Origin: Pratylenchus scribneri | Lineage: Eukaryota; Nematoda; Chromadorea; Rhabditida; Pratylenchidae | DNA length: 64,000 bases | Assembly: GCA_030063045.1 (NCBI GenBank) | Contig: JAQSEB010000031.1 | Coordinates: 1,302,001-1,366,000, forward strand | Direction: 5' to 3' | In this document: piece after piece, positions 1 through 18,500 of the stretch | Numbering within the stretch: position 1 is the first letter of the stretch | Layout: every line of letters begins with the position of its first letter | The notes under the pieces: model-generated | What the model was told of the DNA's origin: nothing | Databases searched by the model: none | Seen by the model: the letters and a program-made list of their open reading frames with translations, nothing else | Program-made: the position numbers and the translations under genes

Positions 1-2990
1 CGATTGTAATTGTAAATTCTAAATTGTAATTGCGATTGTAATTCTAAATTGTAATTGCGATTGTAATTCTAAATTGTAATTGCGATTGTAATTGTAAATT
101 CTAAATTGTAATTGCGATTGTAATTCTAAATTGTAATTGCGATTGTAATTGTAAATTCTAAATTGTAATTGCGATTGTAATTCTAAATTGTAATTGCGAT
201 TGTAATTGTAAATTCTAAGTTGTAATTGCGATTGTAATTGTAAATTCTAAGTTGTAATTGCGATTGTAATTGTAAATTCTAAATTGTAATTGCGATTGTA
301 ATTCTAAATTGTAATTGCGATTGTAATTGTAAATTCTAAGTTGTAATTGCGATTGTAATTGTAAATTCTAAGTTGTAATTGCGATTGTAATTGTAAATTC
401 TAAATTGTAATTGCGATTGTAATTCTAAATTGTAATTGCGATTGTAATTCTAAATTGTAATTGCGATTGTAATTGTAAATTCTAAATTGTAATTGCGATT
501 GTAATTCTAAATTGTAATTGCGATTGTAATTGTAAATTCTAAATTGTAATTGCGATTGTAATTCTAAATTGTAATTGCGATTGTAATTGTAAATTCTAAA
601 TTGTAATTGCGATTGTAATTGTAAATTCTAAATTGTAATTGCGATTGTAATTCTAAATTGTAATTGCGATTGTAATTGTAAATTCTAAATTGTAATTGCG
701 ATTGTAATTCTAAATTGTAATTGCGATTGTAATTCTAAATTGTAATTGCGATTGTAATTGTAAATTCTAAATTGTAATTGCGATTGTAATTCTAAATTGT
801 AATTGCGATTGTAATTGTAAATTCTAAATTGTAATTGCGATTGTAATTCTAAATTGTAATTGCGATTGTAATTGTAAATTCTAAATTGTAATTGCGATTG
901 TAATTGTAAATTCTAAATTGTAATTGCGATTGTAATTGTAAATTCTAAATTGTAATTGCGATTGTAATTCTAAATTGTAATTGCGATTGTAATTGTAAAT
1001 TCTAAATTGTAATTGCGATTGTAATTGTAAATTCTAAGTTGTAATTGCGATTGTAATTGTAAATTCTAAGTTGTAATTGCGATTGTAATTGTAAATTCTA
1101 AATTGTAATTGCGATTGTAATTCTAAGTTGTAATTGCGATTGTAATTGTAAATTCTAAATTGTAATTGCGATTGTAATTCTAAATTGTAATTGCGATTGT
1201 AATTCTAAATTGTAATTGCGATTGTAATTGTAAATTCTAAATTGTAATTGCGATTGTAATTGTAAATTCTAAATTGTAATTGCGATTGTAATTCTAAGTT
1301 GTAATTGCGATTGTAATTGTAAATTCTAAATTGTAATTGCGATTGTAATTCTAAATTGTAATTGCGATTGTAATTCTAAATTGTAATTGCGATTGTAATT
1401 CTAAATTGTAATTGCGATTGTAAATTCTAAATTGTAATTGCGATTGTAATTCTAAATTGTAATTGCGATTGTAATTCTAAATTGTAATTGCGATTGTAAT
1501 TGTAAATTCTAAGTTGTAATTGCGATTGTAATTGTAAATTCTAAATTGTAATTGCAATTGTAATTCTAAATTGTAATTGCGATTGTAATTCTAAATTGTA
1601 ATTGCGATTGTAATTGTAAATTCTAAATTGTAATTGCGATTGTAATTCTAAATTGTAATTGCGATTGTAATTGTAAATTCTAAATTGTAATTGCGATTGT
1701 AATTCTAAATTGTAATTGCGATTGTAATTGTAAATTCTAAATTGTAATTGCGATTGTAATTGTAAATTCTAAATTGTAATTGCGATTGTAATTCTAAATT
1801 GTAATTGCGATTGTAATTGTAAATTCTAAATTGTAATTGCGATTGTAATTCTAAATTGTAATTGCGATTGTAATTGTAAATTCTAAATTGTAATTGCGAT
1901 TGTAATTCTAAATTGTAATTGCGATTGTAATTCTAAATTGTAATTGCGATTGTAATTGTAAATTCTAAATTGTAATTGCGATTGTAATTGTAAATTCTAA
2001 ATTGTAATTGCGATTGTAATTCTAAATTGTAATTGCGATTGTAATTGTAAATTCTAAATTGTAATTGCGATTGTAATTGTAAATTCTAAGTTGTAATTGC
2101 GATTGTAATTGTAAATTCTAAGTTGTAATTGCGATTGTAATTGTAAATTCTAAATTGTAATTGCGATTGTAATTCTAAGTTGTAATTGCGATTGTAATTG
2201 TAAATTCTAAATTGTAATTGCGATTGTAATTCTAAATTGTAATTGCGATTGTAATTCTAAATTGTAATTGCGATTGTAATTCTAAATTGTAATTGCGATT
2301 GTAATTGTAAATTCTAAATTGTAATTGCGATTGTAATTCTAAATTGTAATTGCGATTGTAATTCTAAATTGTAATTGCGATTGTAATTGTAAATTCTAAA
2401 TTGTAATTGCGATTGTAATTCTAAATTGTAATTGCGATTGTAATTGTAAATTCTAAATTGTAATTGCGATTGTAATTCTAAATTGTAATTGCGATTGTAA
2501 TTGTAAATTCTAAGTTGTAATTGCGATTGTAATTGTAAATTCTAAGTTGTAATTGCGATTGTAATTGTAAATTCTAAATTGTAATTGCGATTGTAATTCT
2601 AAATTGTAATTGCGATTGTAATTGTAAATTCTAAGTTGTAATTGCGATTGTAATTGTAAATTCTAAGTTGTAATTGCGATTGTAATTGTAAATTCTAAGT
2701 TGTAATTGCGATTGTAATTGTAAATTCTAAGTTGTAATTGCCGATTGTAATTGTAAATTCTAAGTTGTAATTGCGATTGTAATTGTAAATTCTAAGTTGT
2801 AATTGCGAATTGTAAATTCTAAGTTGTAATTGCGAATTGTAAATTATAAGTTGTAATTGCGAATTGTAAATTCTAAGTTGTAATTGCGATTGTAATTGTA
2901 AATTCTAAATTGTAATTGCGATTGTAATTGTAAATTCTAAGTTATAATTGCGATTGTAATTGTAATTGTGTTTATTTTTATTTTAATAAT
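1..2990. repeat. Minisatellite array of mixed 25- and 32-bp units
   Basis: The whole stretch is a tandem array with the core TTGTAATTGCGATTGTAATT. Two unit lengths alternate irregularly: about 25 bp (core followed by ctaaa) and about 32 bp, which has seven extra bases, gtaaatt, before ctaaa. A common variant changes the closing ctaaa to ctaag. The last units (about 2800-2960) are shorter and degenerate. The array begins at the first base of the window, so its true length is unknown. No open frame or gene lies in it. An inverted array of the same family occurs at 42309-42760. Confidence 0.97.
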
Positions 2991-3401
2991 TAATGAAAGT
3001 ATATTCTTCCTTGAATGTTGAATCTTGAATCCCAATTCCCAATCCACTTTTAAAATTATTTTCCATTCCATTTCAGCAATTCGGCCTATTCTCTCCTCAT
3101 TCCCAATGGCATCGTTCATAATTGACAGAAGAATGAATGAATATGAACGATGAAAATGAACAAAAAACTCATTTGCTCTAAATTTTGATTTTTTTTCATT
3201 TTTCGACCATAAAAATGAATGAATAAAACGGATGAACTTCTTTTGGCGGCTGGCAGATGATTATTATTTTTCAATCCCCCATTTGGATTTATCCTCCCCT
3301 ACCCCTAGTCGATTGACCCAATTCCCGGCTCTGGGATTGATTTGGGAAAGGGGCATCATTTCCATCTTCTAATCATTTTTCTCCATTTTTCATCGCCTCA
3401 A
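2991..3401. other. Non-coding flank between satellite and astacin-like gene
   Basis: AT-rich sequence with no gene I can support. It must contain the promoter of the astacin-like gene that begins at 3402, but no clear TATA box or trans-splice acceptor stands out. Confidence 0.5.
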
Positions 3402-4805
3402 ATGAATTTTATTCCCCTACCATTTTTTGTCCTCCTATTCGCTTTCCTCTTTTTGGCCAATCCCTCCAGTGCCAAAAGGAAATGTTTCCGCAGGGTTGGT
3501 CTATTCCATTCTCATTCCATTCCCATCCCTCAAATAAGCTTCGTGGCACTCGCACTTTTGTTCCAATTCAAACTTTGGAAGATTCAGAAGGAGGAGGGGG
3601 CTTGGCCGGAGGGCAAAATGTAAATGGGGAACAAAATTCGCAATCCTTGCAAAGAGTCGATCGGGAGGATCAAAGCCAACAAGGAGTTGGCACCTCATTC
3701 AGGTGGGGGGACTAATCCAACAATATTCCATGCAATTAAATAAATCGAGAATAACATTTTTACGTTCATTAGCCATAATCTTTAATAATCATGGCATAAA
3801 AATCGAGGGAATGATAATTCCAATTGAATCCTTTCTTGATAAAGGGGCGCCCAACATGATGTTTATCTTTGGCCAAGTCTGAATGAGTCGGAAAAGGCCA
3901 CAATTCGAAGTGCTTTCCATCAAATTCAACGCCGTACTTGCATTCGATTCAACGAATTAGACTACAAAGTTATTACTCCTTTTCGCTCATTCATTACCTC
4001 CTAATTCTCATTTTATTAGCCATGGTTTCATGCTGAAAGGTGGACCGAGGGGAAGCCATATGTGGTGATTAGAAAAAGCAAAAAATTCTCGGGTTGGTTG
4101 GCATTGAATCCTCCATCTTTTCCAATTCAACATCACTCAAAAAGGTTATTCTGACAATAACATTGAGGACGTGAATCGGCGTTCCCTGATTTATTTGTCG
4201 GAGAAATCATTGAATAATGCCGAAGGGAACAATTCAAGGGGAATGGTCATGGAACAATTGTTGAAGTCAGCGACCGTTCGAATTTATTCTATGCATTGAA
4301 TCCCCCTTTACAGATTTATGGGATTTAGGGAGGAATATTTACGACCGGATTCGCCATCCTACATTCAACCAATTCCGGGCCAAACTCGTCTTCCCGCCAC
4401 TCAAAATGCCCCAAAATTCTCAAATGAACAATTAATGTGGGGGAATGAATCTGGGAATGGAATTAAAGGGCTTCTTATTTTAGGTGGCCTTTTGACCCAG
4501 AATCGATCACAATTCCATCAGCTGCGAGGCATTAATTTAATTTATTTTTTATCCATTTTTTGGATGTTTTAAAGGGAATGGTTCCGATTGACAATTTATT
4601 GCCAAGCAAGGGAAAATGCCGATTTGGGGGCCGGGCAAAGAGCGGGCTTATTAACGAGGTGGCCGGGGGAATTAATTTAAATATTTGAATGCACAATTGT
4701 AGATGGGATGCAGTCAAATTGAATTCAATGTATTGCCCTCAATCGGTGGGATATGCCGACCCTCGGATGGGACCATGTGTTGTGCCAAGAAAGCAAAAAA
4801 ATTGA
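3402..4805 (+). CDS. Astacin-like (NAS) protein with erased zinc site
   Basis: Nine exons splice into one uninterrupted frame of about 309 residues: 3402-3494, 3539-3702, 3845-3968, 4020-4092, 4145-4265, 4314-4436, 4484-4528, 4575-4658, 4703-4805. The start gives a signal peptide (MNFIPLPFFVLLFAFLFLA). The astacin scaffold is recognisable in order: ESEKATIRSAF, then RTCIRF, then GFREEYLRPD (family GFxHExxRPD), FDPESITIP (family YDYxSIMHY), GAGQRAGLL, and LNSMYC followed by a truncated EGF-like tail. The zinc motif HExxHxxGFxHE is replaced by EQLLKFMGFREE, so all three histidine ligands and the catalytic glutamate are gone, and the Met-turn is altered. Known astacins are secreted metalloproteases; I infer this one is secreted but not a protease. 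Intron 4529-4574 would use a GC donor. A decaying pseudogene is the alternative, although the frame is intact. Confidence 0.72.
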
Positions 4806-5032
4806 AAAATATAAAATTGAGTCATTTTATTTTATGGATAAAAGGAGAAACAAATTATGCGGGCTAAACAACAAAAAAGACGAAAAACAAAATTTAATAA
4901 TATGAATGATTATGCACTAAAATGGAGAATCCATTCACTCTTCACTGGGCATGGAAAAAAAGGAATTATTGTTGATTTGACTAACAAAAAAAAGGGGGAT
5001 GGATGGGCAAGATATAATTCTGAATATTCTAA

Positions 5033-11974
<6,942 letters not shown>

Positions 11975-12526
11975 TTTTACTAAATTTAATGTAAAATTTG
12001 ATACAGAAATTGAACCTAAAAACAAAACAAATAAATATATGTGAGTGTTATATATGTAATAATAAAGGCGGCCTATTTGGAATTTGGATAAGCTTAATAA
12101 GAACAAATTAATTTTAATTGCCATGGGAACGAAAAATCAGCCTAAATAATTCAGTTGGAAAAATTGAACAATTGCAAAATTCAGAAAGGAAATTCCTTTT
12201 TTGGAAATTTTTATCTCCAACTTGTAAATGCAATAAAAATTTTCGGTGATTTCCCAACCATCTCACTTATATTTTATGTCTTTATTTTTTAAGAGGGTAA
12301 GGTCCTCATCCAAAGAGAATATCTTCTTGAATTGAAAGTTTAAATTCTACAAAGCATATTGGAGTAATAAAATTTGAAAAGTAAATAATCCAAAGATGAA
12401 ATGGATACTGCTTCAAAATTGTGACGTCAATAAAAATAAATATTTATTTTAAATATTAATATTAAAAATGTAATAATTTGACTAGATTAAATTATAAATG
12501 AAAATTGTATGCATCTAAAATCGGAA
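11975..12526. other. Intergenic spacer, RICTOR to ABCC
   Basis: AT-rich, about 550 bp, between the RICTOR stop and the ABCC start on the same strand. I see no gene or structured element in it. Confidence 0.5.
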
Positions 12527-15500
12527 TCATATTGAATTCCAGAAGAGTTGATAAATTAATTTTTTCCCTTCAAATCCAATTCGTGAATCAGCAATTATTC
12601 GCAAAACATCCGAGAAATTGCATGAATTTTCAAAATATTCAGGATTATTTTCGTATAAACTAAAAATATTTCATTCTATTAGTTCTTTGTCGAATATTTT
12701 ACCGTAATAATTTGATTGTAGGCTCCATATTGGATAATTGGTTGACCATTTGATAGACTAGTTCAATAATTGTATGTCGATCTTTATTTTGATCATAAAT
12801 GTTGCTATTTGAACAATATAAGCAAAGCCATTTGTTATGATTTTTAATATTTGGTTGGTAAAATTGATATGGTTTTATGTTTTCATTCATTTTCACAATA
12901 ATGTTCTACAAATAATTTAATTAAAAGAGAGTATTATTCAATTTTTATAAAAATACTTACACCAAAAAGTGTTTGTATATTCTTTGGCAGAATTATATTG
13001 CACCGATCAATTGTTTGATTATAGAATGGAGATGATGCCATGGATTTTGAAATTGTTTTCTTTTTGCCATATTTTGGTGAAAGGAATTTCTGATAATTGA
13101 TTAATTCAGAATTCTGTAAAAAAATTAATTTATAATAAAATTTTTAATCCAATTTTACCTCTTTTTCAGATAAAATATTCGGTTTATTTTTACTTTTCAA
13201 TTCTTGTCGATTTTTTGTAAATGCTAAAATTTAAATGTAAAATAATTCTTTTTTAAAAATTATTTTTCACCATGTTTATCGACCGCTATAAAATACGACC
13301 GAAATATTGTTGGATATAATCGTTTTGCTTTTTCCAATGATATTTTATCAATTAATTGCCAATTATTTTGTTCTTTCAATTTGTTATATTTTATTTCCTC
13401 ACATGAAGAAGAACGCGATGTTAAATGTCTAAAAAATGTTCATCATATCATAAAAATGCTTAAAGCAAAGTAAATTCTCACTTTTCTTCGAAATATTCGT
13501 TTTGAGTTTCTTCCGACTCACTGAATACACGCCTTTGTATTCTCTGAATTTCGTTTATTGCAACATTCTCATCCGTCATCAATTTTGGGTAATCAAATTT
13601 GGATGGATTTTGTTCGCCACTGCATTTTCTGCTAATATTGCTGCTATTTACTGATGGAAAATGAGGCAGAGCATCGGGTGAAAATAATTCGGGGAAATTG
13701 TCCAATAAACTTTCATTTTGTTTATTCTTTAAAGGATTTTTGCCAAATGAAGTAATTTCATCATTTTCGCCAAATTCCCAACCAAGTTCATAGAGAATTG
13801 CAGCAACTAAAAATGATTGGATTAAATATATAAAAAACATAATTTTAACCTGAATAATTTCCTTTGGCGGCAATATTAAGTCCAAATAATGCACATCCTC
13901 GAATGGTTAACCATGGAGAAATTATTGATTTTTGTTCAAGACAGGCATAAATAAGTTTAGTAAAATAATTTATTTTACATTTTAAATCAGATTGATTTGA
14001 AGGTAAATTTGATAAAATGTGTGCTAATCCGAATATTGCACCTTAAAGGATTTATTATGAAAATAAATTGAGTAAAGTACATACCTTTAACCATTCTTAA
14101 AAATGATTCCTCAACAAATGAATTGTCACCAAATAAAAATTTGAGTAAAATTTGTTCTAATTGTCCAAAAATATTGTATTCCTCTAATAATTTTTGCCCA
14201 TATGATGAACGAGCCAATTGCCCATATAAATGAACGGGACAGATTACAAGTGAATTTGTCTTTTTTGATCTGAAAATTTCAAATTTATGTAAGAATATTT
14301 CAAAATTTACTGCTGATTTGATGCCCTTGCAAAATTTCCATTCATTGAACGTTTGTGACAAAAAGAATTAATATTATTTGGGATCAATGCTTTTCGTAAT
14401 CTTTCTTCAACAATATCCAAATAACATAAAGAAAATGACTGCAAAAATATTTTATATATTAATCCAATTAATTAATTTAAACTGACTTCTTTCCATTTTT
14501 GAAGCGATATTCTTGCCATTTTGCGAATTGAATTTGAACTATGATCGAGATCATTGTAAATGAAAACTTCTAATAAATTCCCCAAATTATCCAAAGCTTC
14601 TAAATTTGCATGTTTTAATAATTCCTTTATTTCTTTAATCGATTCTTGTGGACAAAACTAGAAAAAATTAATTTCAATAATTCAATATTTTTCCTTACCG
14701 GTAGCCATTTAAGCAATATAACCGTTGCCAATCGAACAATCTTTATGTTTGGATCAGATAATTGGCGAATTAATAATTTTATGGCCCATTTCCAATCGAA
14801 ATTTCGCAAATATCCCAAATTATTTAGAACAAAAAATGAATCCAAAAATCGAGTGCACCATTTCCTAATTGTCTAAAAAATATTAAAATATTAAAAAATA
14901 AAATTATTTAATTTTATTACCAAAGATTTGTCGGAATGAAGAACATTTTCCAGTAAATTGCGAGCAAAAAGGTAGCTATGATTGTCATTCAATGTGTCTG
15001 TTTCACCAATTGAAAAATAATTTAAACTTGATATTATTAATTTGATAAGTTCCGAAGAAGTTTGATCAGATGTAATTCGATCGAGCAATCTGAAAATGAA
15101 ATAGTATTATGTATAAATGGATCAAAAGGATTAAGAAGAATGTAATATTTGTTTATTGTCTGAGAATTGTTCTAGTTTTTTATATGATCATAAGAACATA
15201 TTCCTTAGAGGGAATTTAAATAAAAAGATGCATCACTTAAACCCAAAGTATACCCGCCGATCTTTACTCAATTCAAATCAAACTAATAATTTATATAAAT
15301 TTTTCAATTATTTTTTATGCATCAATTTTTTTAAAAGTAATTTCCCCGCAGTTATATTACTAATCCCGACAAAATTGCAAGAAAAAAATCGTAGGCAGAT
15401 GCGATCCCCGCTGTGCGGATTTCCAGTTTCATCCATATGCATTAATGCCCACGCACATCTTCCTCAATCCATTTCATTTTCTATTCCATTTTGTGCTCTG

Positions 15501-18500
15501 GCTTACCTCATATAAGGAATCTTTGAATGCTTTTATTATTATTATTTAGCATTTTCAACAATTCACTCTCACACACATTTTCTTGATCCCAATAAAACCA
15601 TATAAATCCAGTCCTCCACACCATACTATCCAAATAATTCCAGGAAGGAAAACTTTCATTGCCACTTTTCTGTGCAAATCGCTTCCAACGACTATCATCT
15701 ACTTTCGGTCATTGTTCTGTCGCTTCGTACATAGCCTCTAGCGAAAGTGTCCCGTCAATTGCATGCGCTGCCACTCCAAAAGTGACCTTAGGATCCATCA
15801 ATTTCCCTTATGAAGAAAGGAGGATGAGAAAGCCGGTCTTCTTGGTTTTGCGCGAAAACGGAAGTTTCTAACTTCTTTTTATTCCTCACATATTAAACCA
15901 TGATTATTATTTGCATATATTTAAAAATTATTTTAATCGTTTAGATGCAGTTTTTGTTTATTGGATGGATTTATTCCATATTTTTGATTAAATTTACTTT
16001 ATCCGATTTACCAAGCTGCATTCGAGCTAAATGCTCACATTGTAAAGTACCTTTTATTGCCCAAATGTGTCTTAATGCATGTTCGGGATGTCCTATAATG
16101 ATGCAGAATCATCTTACTTATGTGTCTGATTCATTTTAAAATCAATTATGATAATGAATTTAAAGGAAAAGGAAGTAAGGAGTTCATCAAGCGAATCACC
16201 TCAAAGGGCTTTTCATTCTCGTATAAAAGTGCCTTTTGCACAACAAATTCCATATGTGGATTCGAACAATCGAAGAGAATATATAAATCCCATCGAATCA
16301 AATCGAAATCAACAATTAATCACACAGAGACAGCCAGAAATCAGTAATAATTTTCCTCAAGTAAATAGTGGAAGATGGGAACAAAGGAATGATGGGATAT
16401 CAGCAGTTGGTAAAATCCCCAAAAAATTAAATTGTATTGATCTAATCATTAAATAGATACGAAATCCGCACAACAGATACAAAACAATCAATTTGGAGCA
16501 CAATTTAGTCAACAATTTACACAATATCCAGTAAATTTCCCACATCAGCAAACAACGGATTATGGTGGTTCATATGGTCCCGGTCAAGGGCCATTCAATC
16601 CATTCCAACCTTTTTTGCAACAGTCATTCCAATCGGTAATGGCGACATTTATATTGTTTTAAATTAAATTTAAATAGGCACAACAACAATTTCAGTTGCC
16701 TCAAATGCAAACTACTTACACACCAATTATACAGCCTAATCCTAACATTCCTCAACCTTCAAATCAACAATTATTTGGACAGCAAGAACAGAATGGTTTT
16801 CAATCAAGAATTGGCCAAATTAATCAAAATGGCCAAATTCCGAATCAGTTTGTGGGACAACAATTACAGACGAATAGATTTAATCCTCAAAATGAACAAA
16901 ATCAACCAATTTTACATACTGTACCAAATGTTGTGGATCCTCTTCAAAGAACACATCAACTCCATAATCTCCCTACCCAATTAGAATTCAGAGAAAAATG
17001 GAATGAAGGAAAAAGTCAGCCGCCCAAAATTATATTAATTTAAAGCGAATATTTAGCAATTTACAATAAAATTGCCCCAAGCATTGAAATCAAAAAACCT
17101 CAAAGCATTGGCAACACATTTTCAGGAAACAATGGACAAACAGTATAGAATTTTTTTGAATCAAAAATTAAAATTATTTTTTCTAGTGCCCAAAAACTAA
17201 TTGGGAACCATGTGTACCAAAAAATATTGCAAACCAACGATTTCAAAATTGCTGTTCAAGATTGGGCGAAGGATGCTCGCAATTATGCAGCTATGATCAG
17301 AATTTAACTACTGTAATCATTTTTTTTCACATTTACAAAACAAAACAATTGCAAATAGATTCAAGTTGCGGTTTTGACGGGTCGCTGTCCTATTAATAAA
17401 GTGGCGGATATGATGATTTGTGCTAGCGGATATGAGGATGCAACCGCCTGTTGCCAAGCATTTGGCGTTTTCGAGGCGGGTTATGAACATTGCAGGCCCT
17501 ATTGTAACCCGGCTGGAGGCCTTCCAAACGATGGATTATTAGCGGAAAAATATCGCTGCCTACAAAAATTACAACAAATTCAACGCTGCTTTTATCTAAC
17601 CCAGCGGCCTTAATTCCTTACTTATAATGTAAAATGTACCCATTTTAAATTTTACATTGAATTTTTTAATCAAAATTAAACTTACATTTGTGTCATTGAT
17701 GTTTGCTCAAAATGTCGCAATCCAATTGGATGAGAAGAGAGTACGCGCAAAATTGTAAAATAATTTGATGATGTTGTGCAGAGTAAATTCCTTGGGCTGA
17801 ATACACTGTCCAAATTGGCCTTAAAAATTAAATTAATTTAAAATCTATTTAAAAATTTTCTCACCGGATTCAAATGAGAACAAAAATCGTAAAGGAAATT
17901 TGTCAACTAAAAATATTAAACTTTTGTAAGATTTGATTTAGTTTTTTTTACCAAATCAGAAGCCCAACGAGAATTATCCGCACCAATTGCCAATGGGGAA
18001 TTTTCGAAAACACAAAGTAGATGGAAGGCAAATTGTCCACATTGAATAGCCATTTGGTCAATTTCTGATGAGAATAAATGTTGATTTGAGGGCAAGAAAA
18101 ATTGAATAATCTGCCAAATCATATTCAAAATAAATAAATAAATAAAAATTAACCAACTTGATTAAAAAATGGAACGGATTTGTCGACAATTTTGGATGCA
18201 AAATTCACTTTCGATGATTGAATTGAAATTTGATCATCCAAAATTGAAAGTATTTTCCAAACAATATTCCACACTGGCTTTCCTTTATTTTGGCAATTGA
18301 TTATCGATTGATTTTGCATTGGAATTATGGGTAAACCAACGCCAATTCCAGTTATATTAAATAAATTAGTGGATTGTGCCGCAGGCAATAATTCATTATC
18401 ATTTTGACCACCAATATTTTGTTCAAATGCTTTTGCCAATAAATCATCAAAATCATCATCCAAATCTATATTATTAAATAATATTCATATTTATCAACCC

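Noticed and set aside
1..2990. CRISPR-like or telomeric array
   Set aside because: Units are contiguous without unique spacers, so not CRISPR; the strand is not G-rich and an internal inverted copy exists, so telomere identity is unsupported.
3703..3844. Extra astacin exon reading GMIIPIESFLDK
   Set aside because: An exon at about 3749-3860 can be opened but runs into a stop and breaks the frame; one 142-bp intron gives a clean in-phase join instead.
15659..15871. Open frame of 70 codons in RICTOR intron
   Set aside because: No family resemblance, signal or splice continuity.
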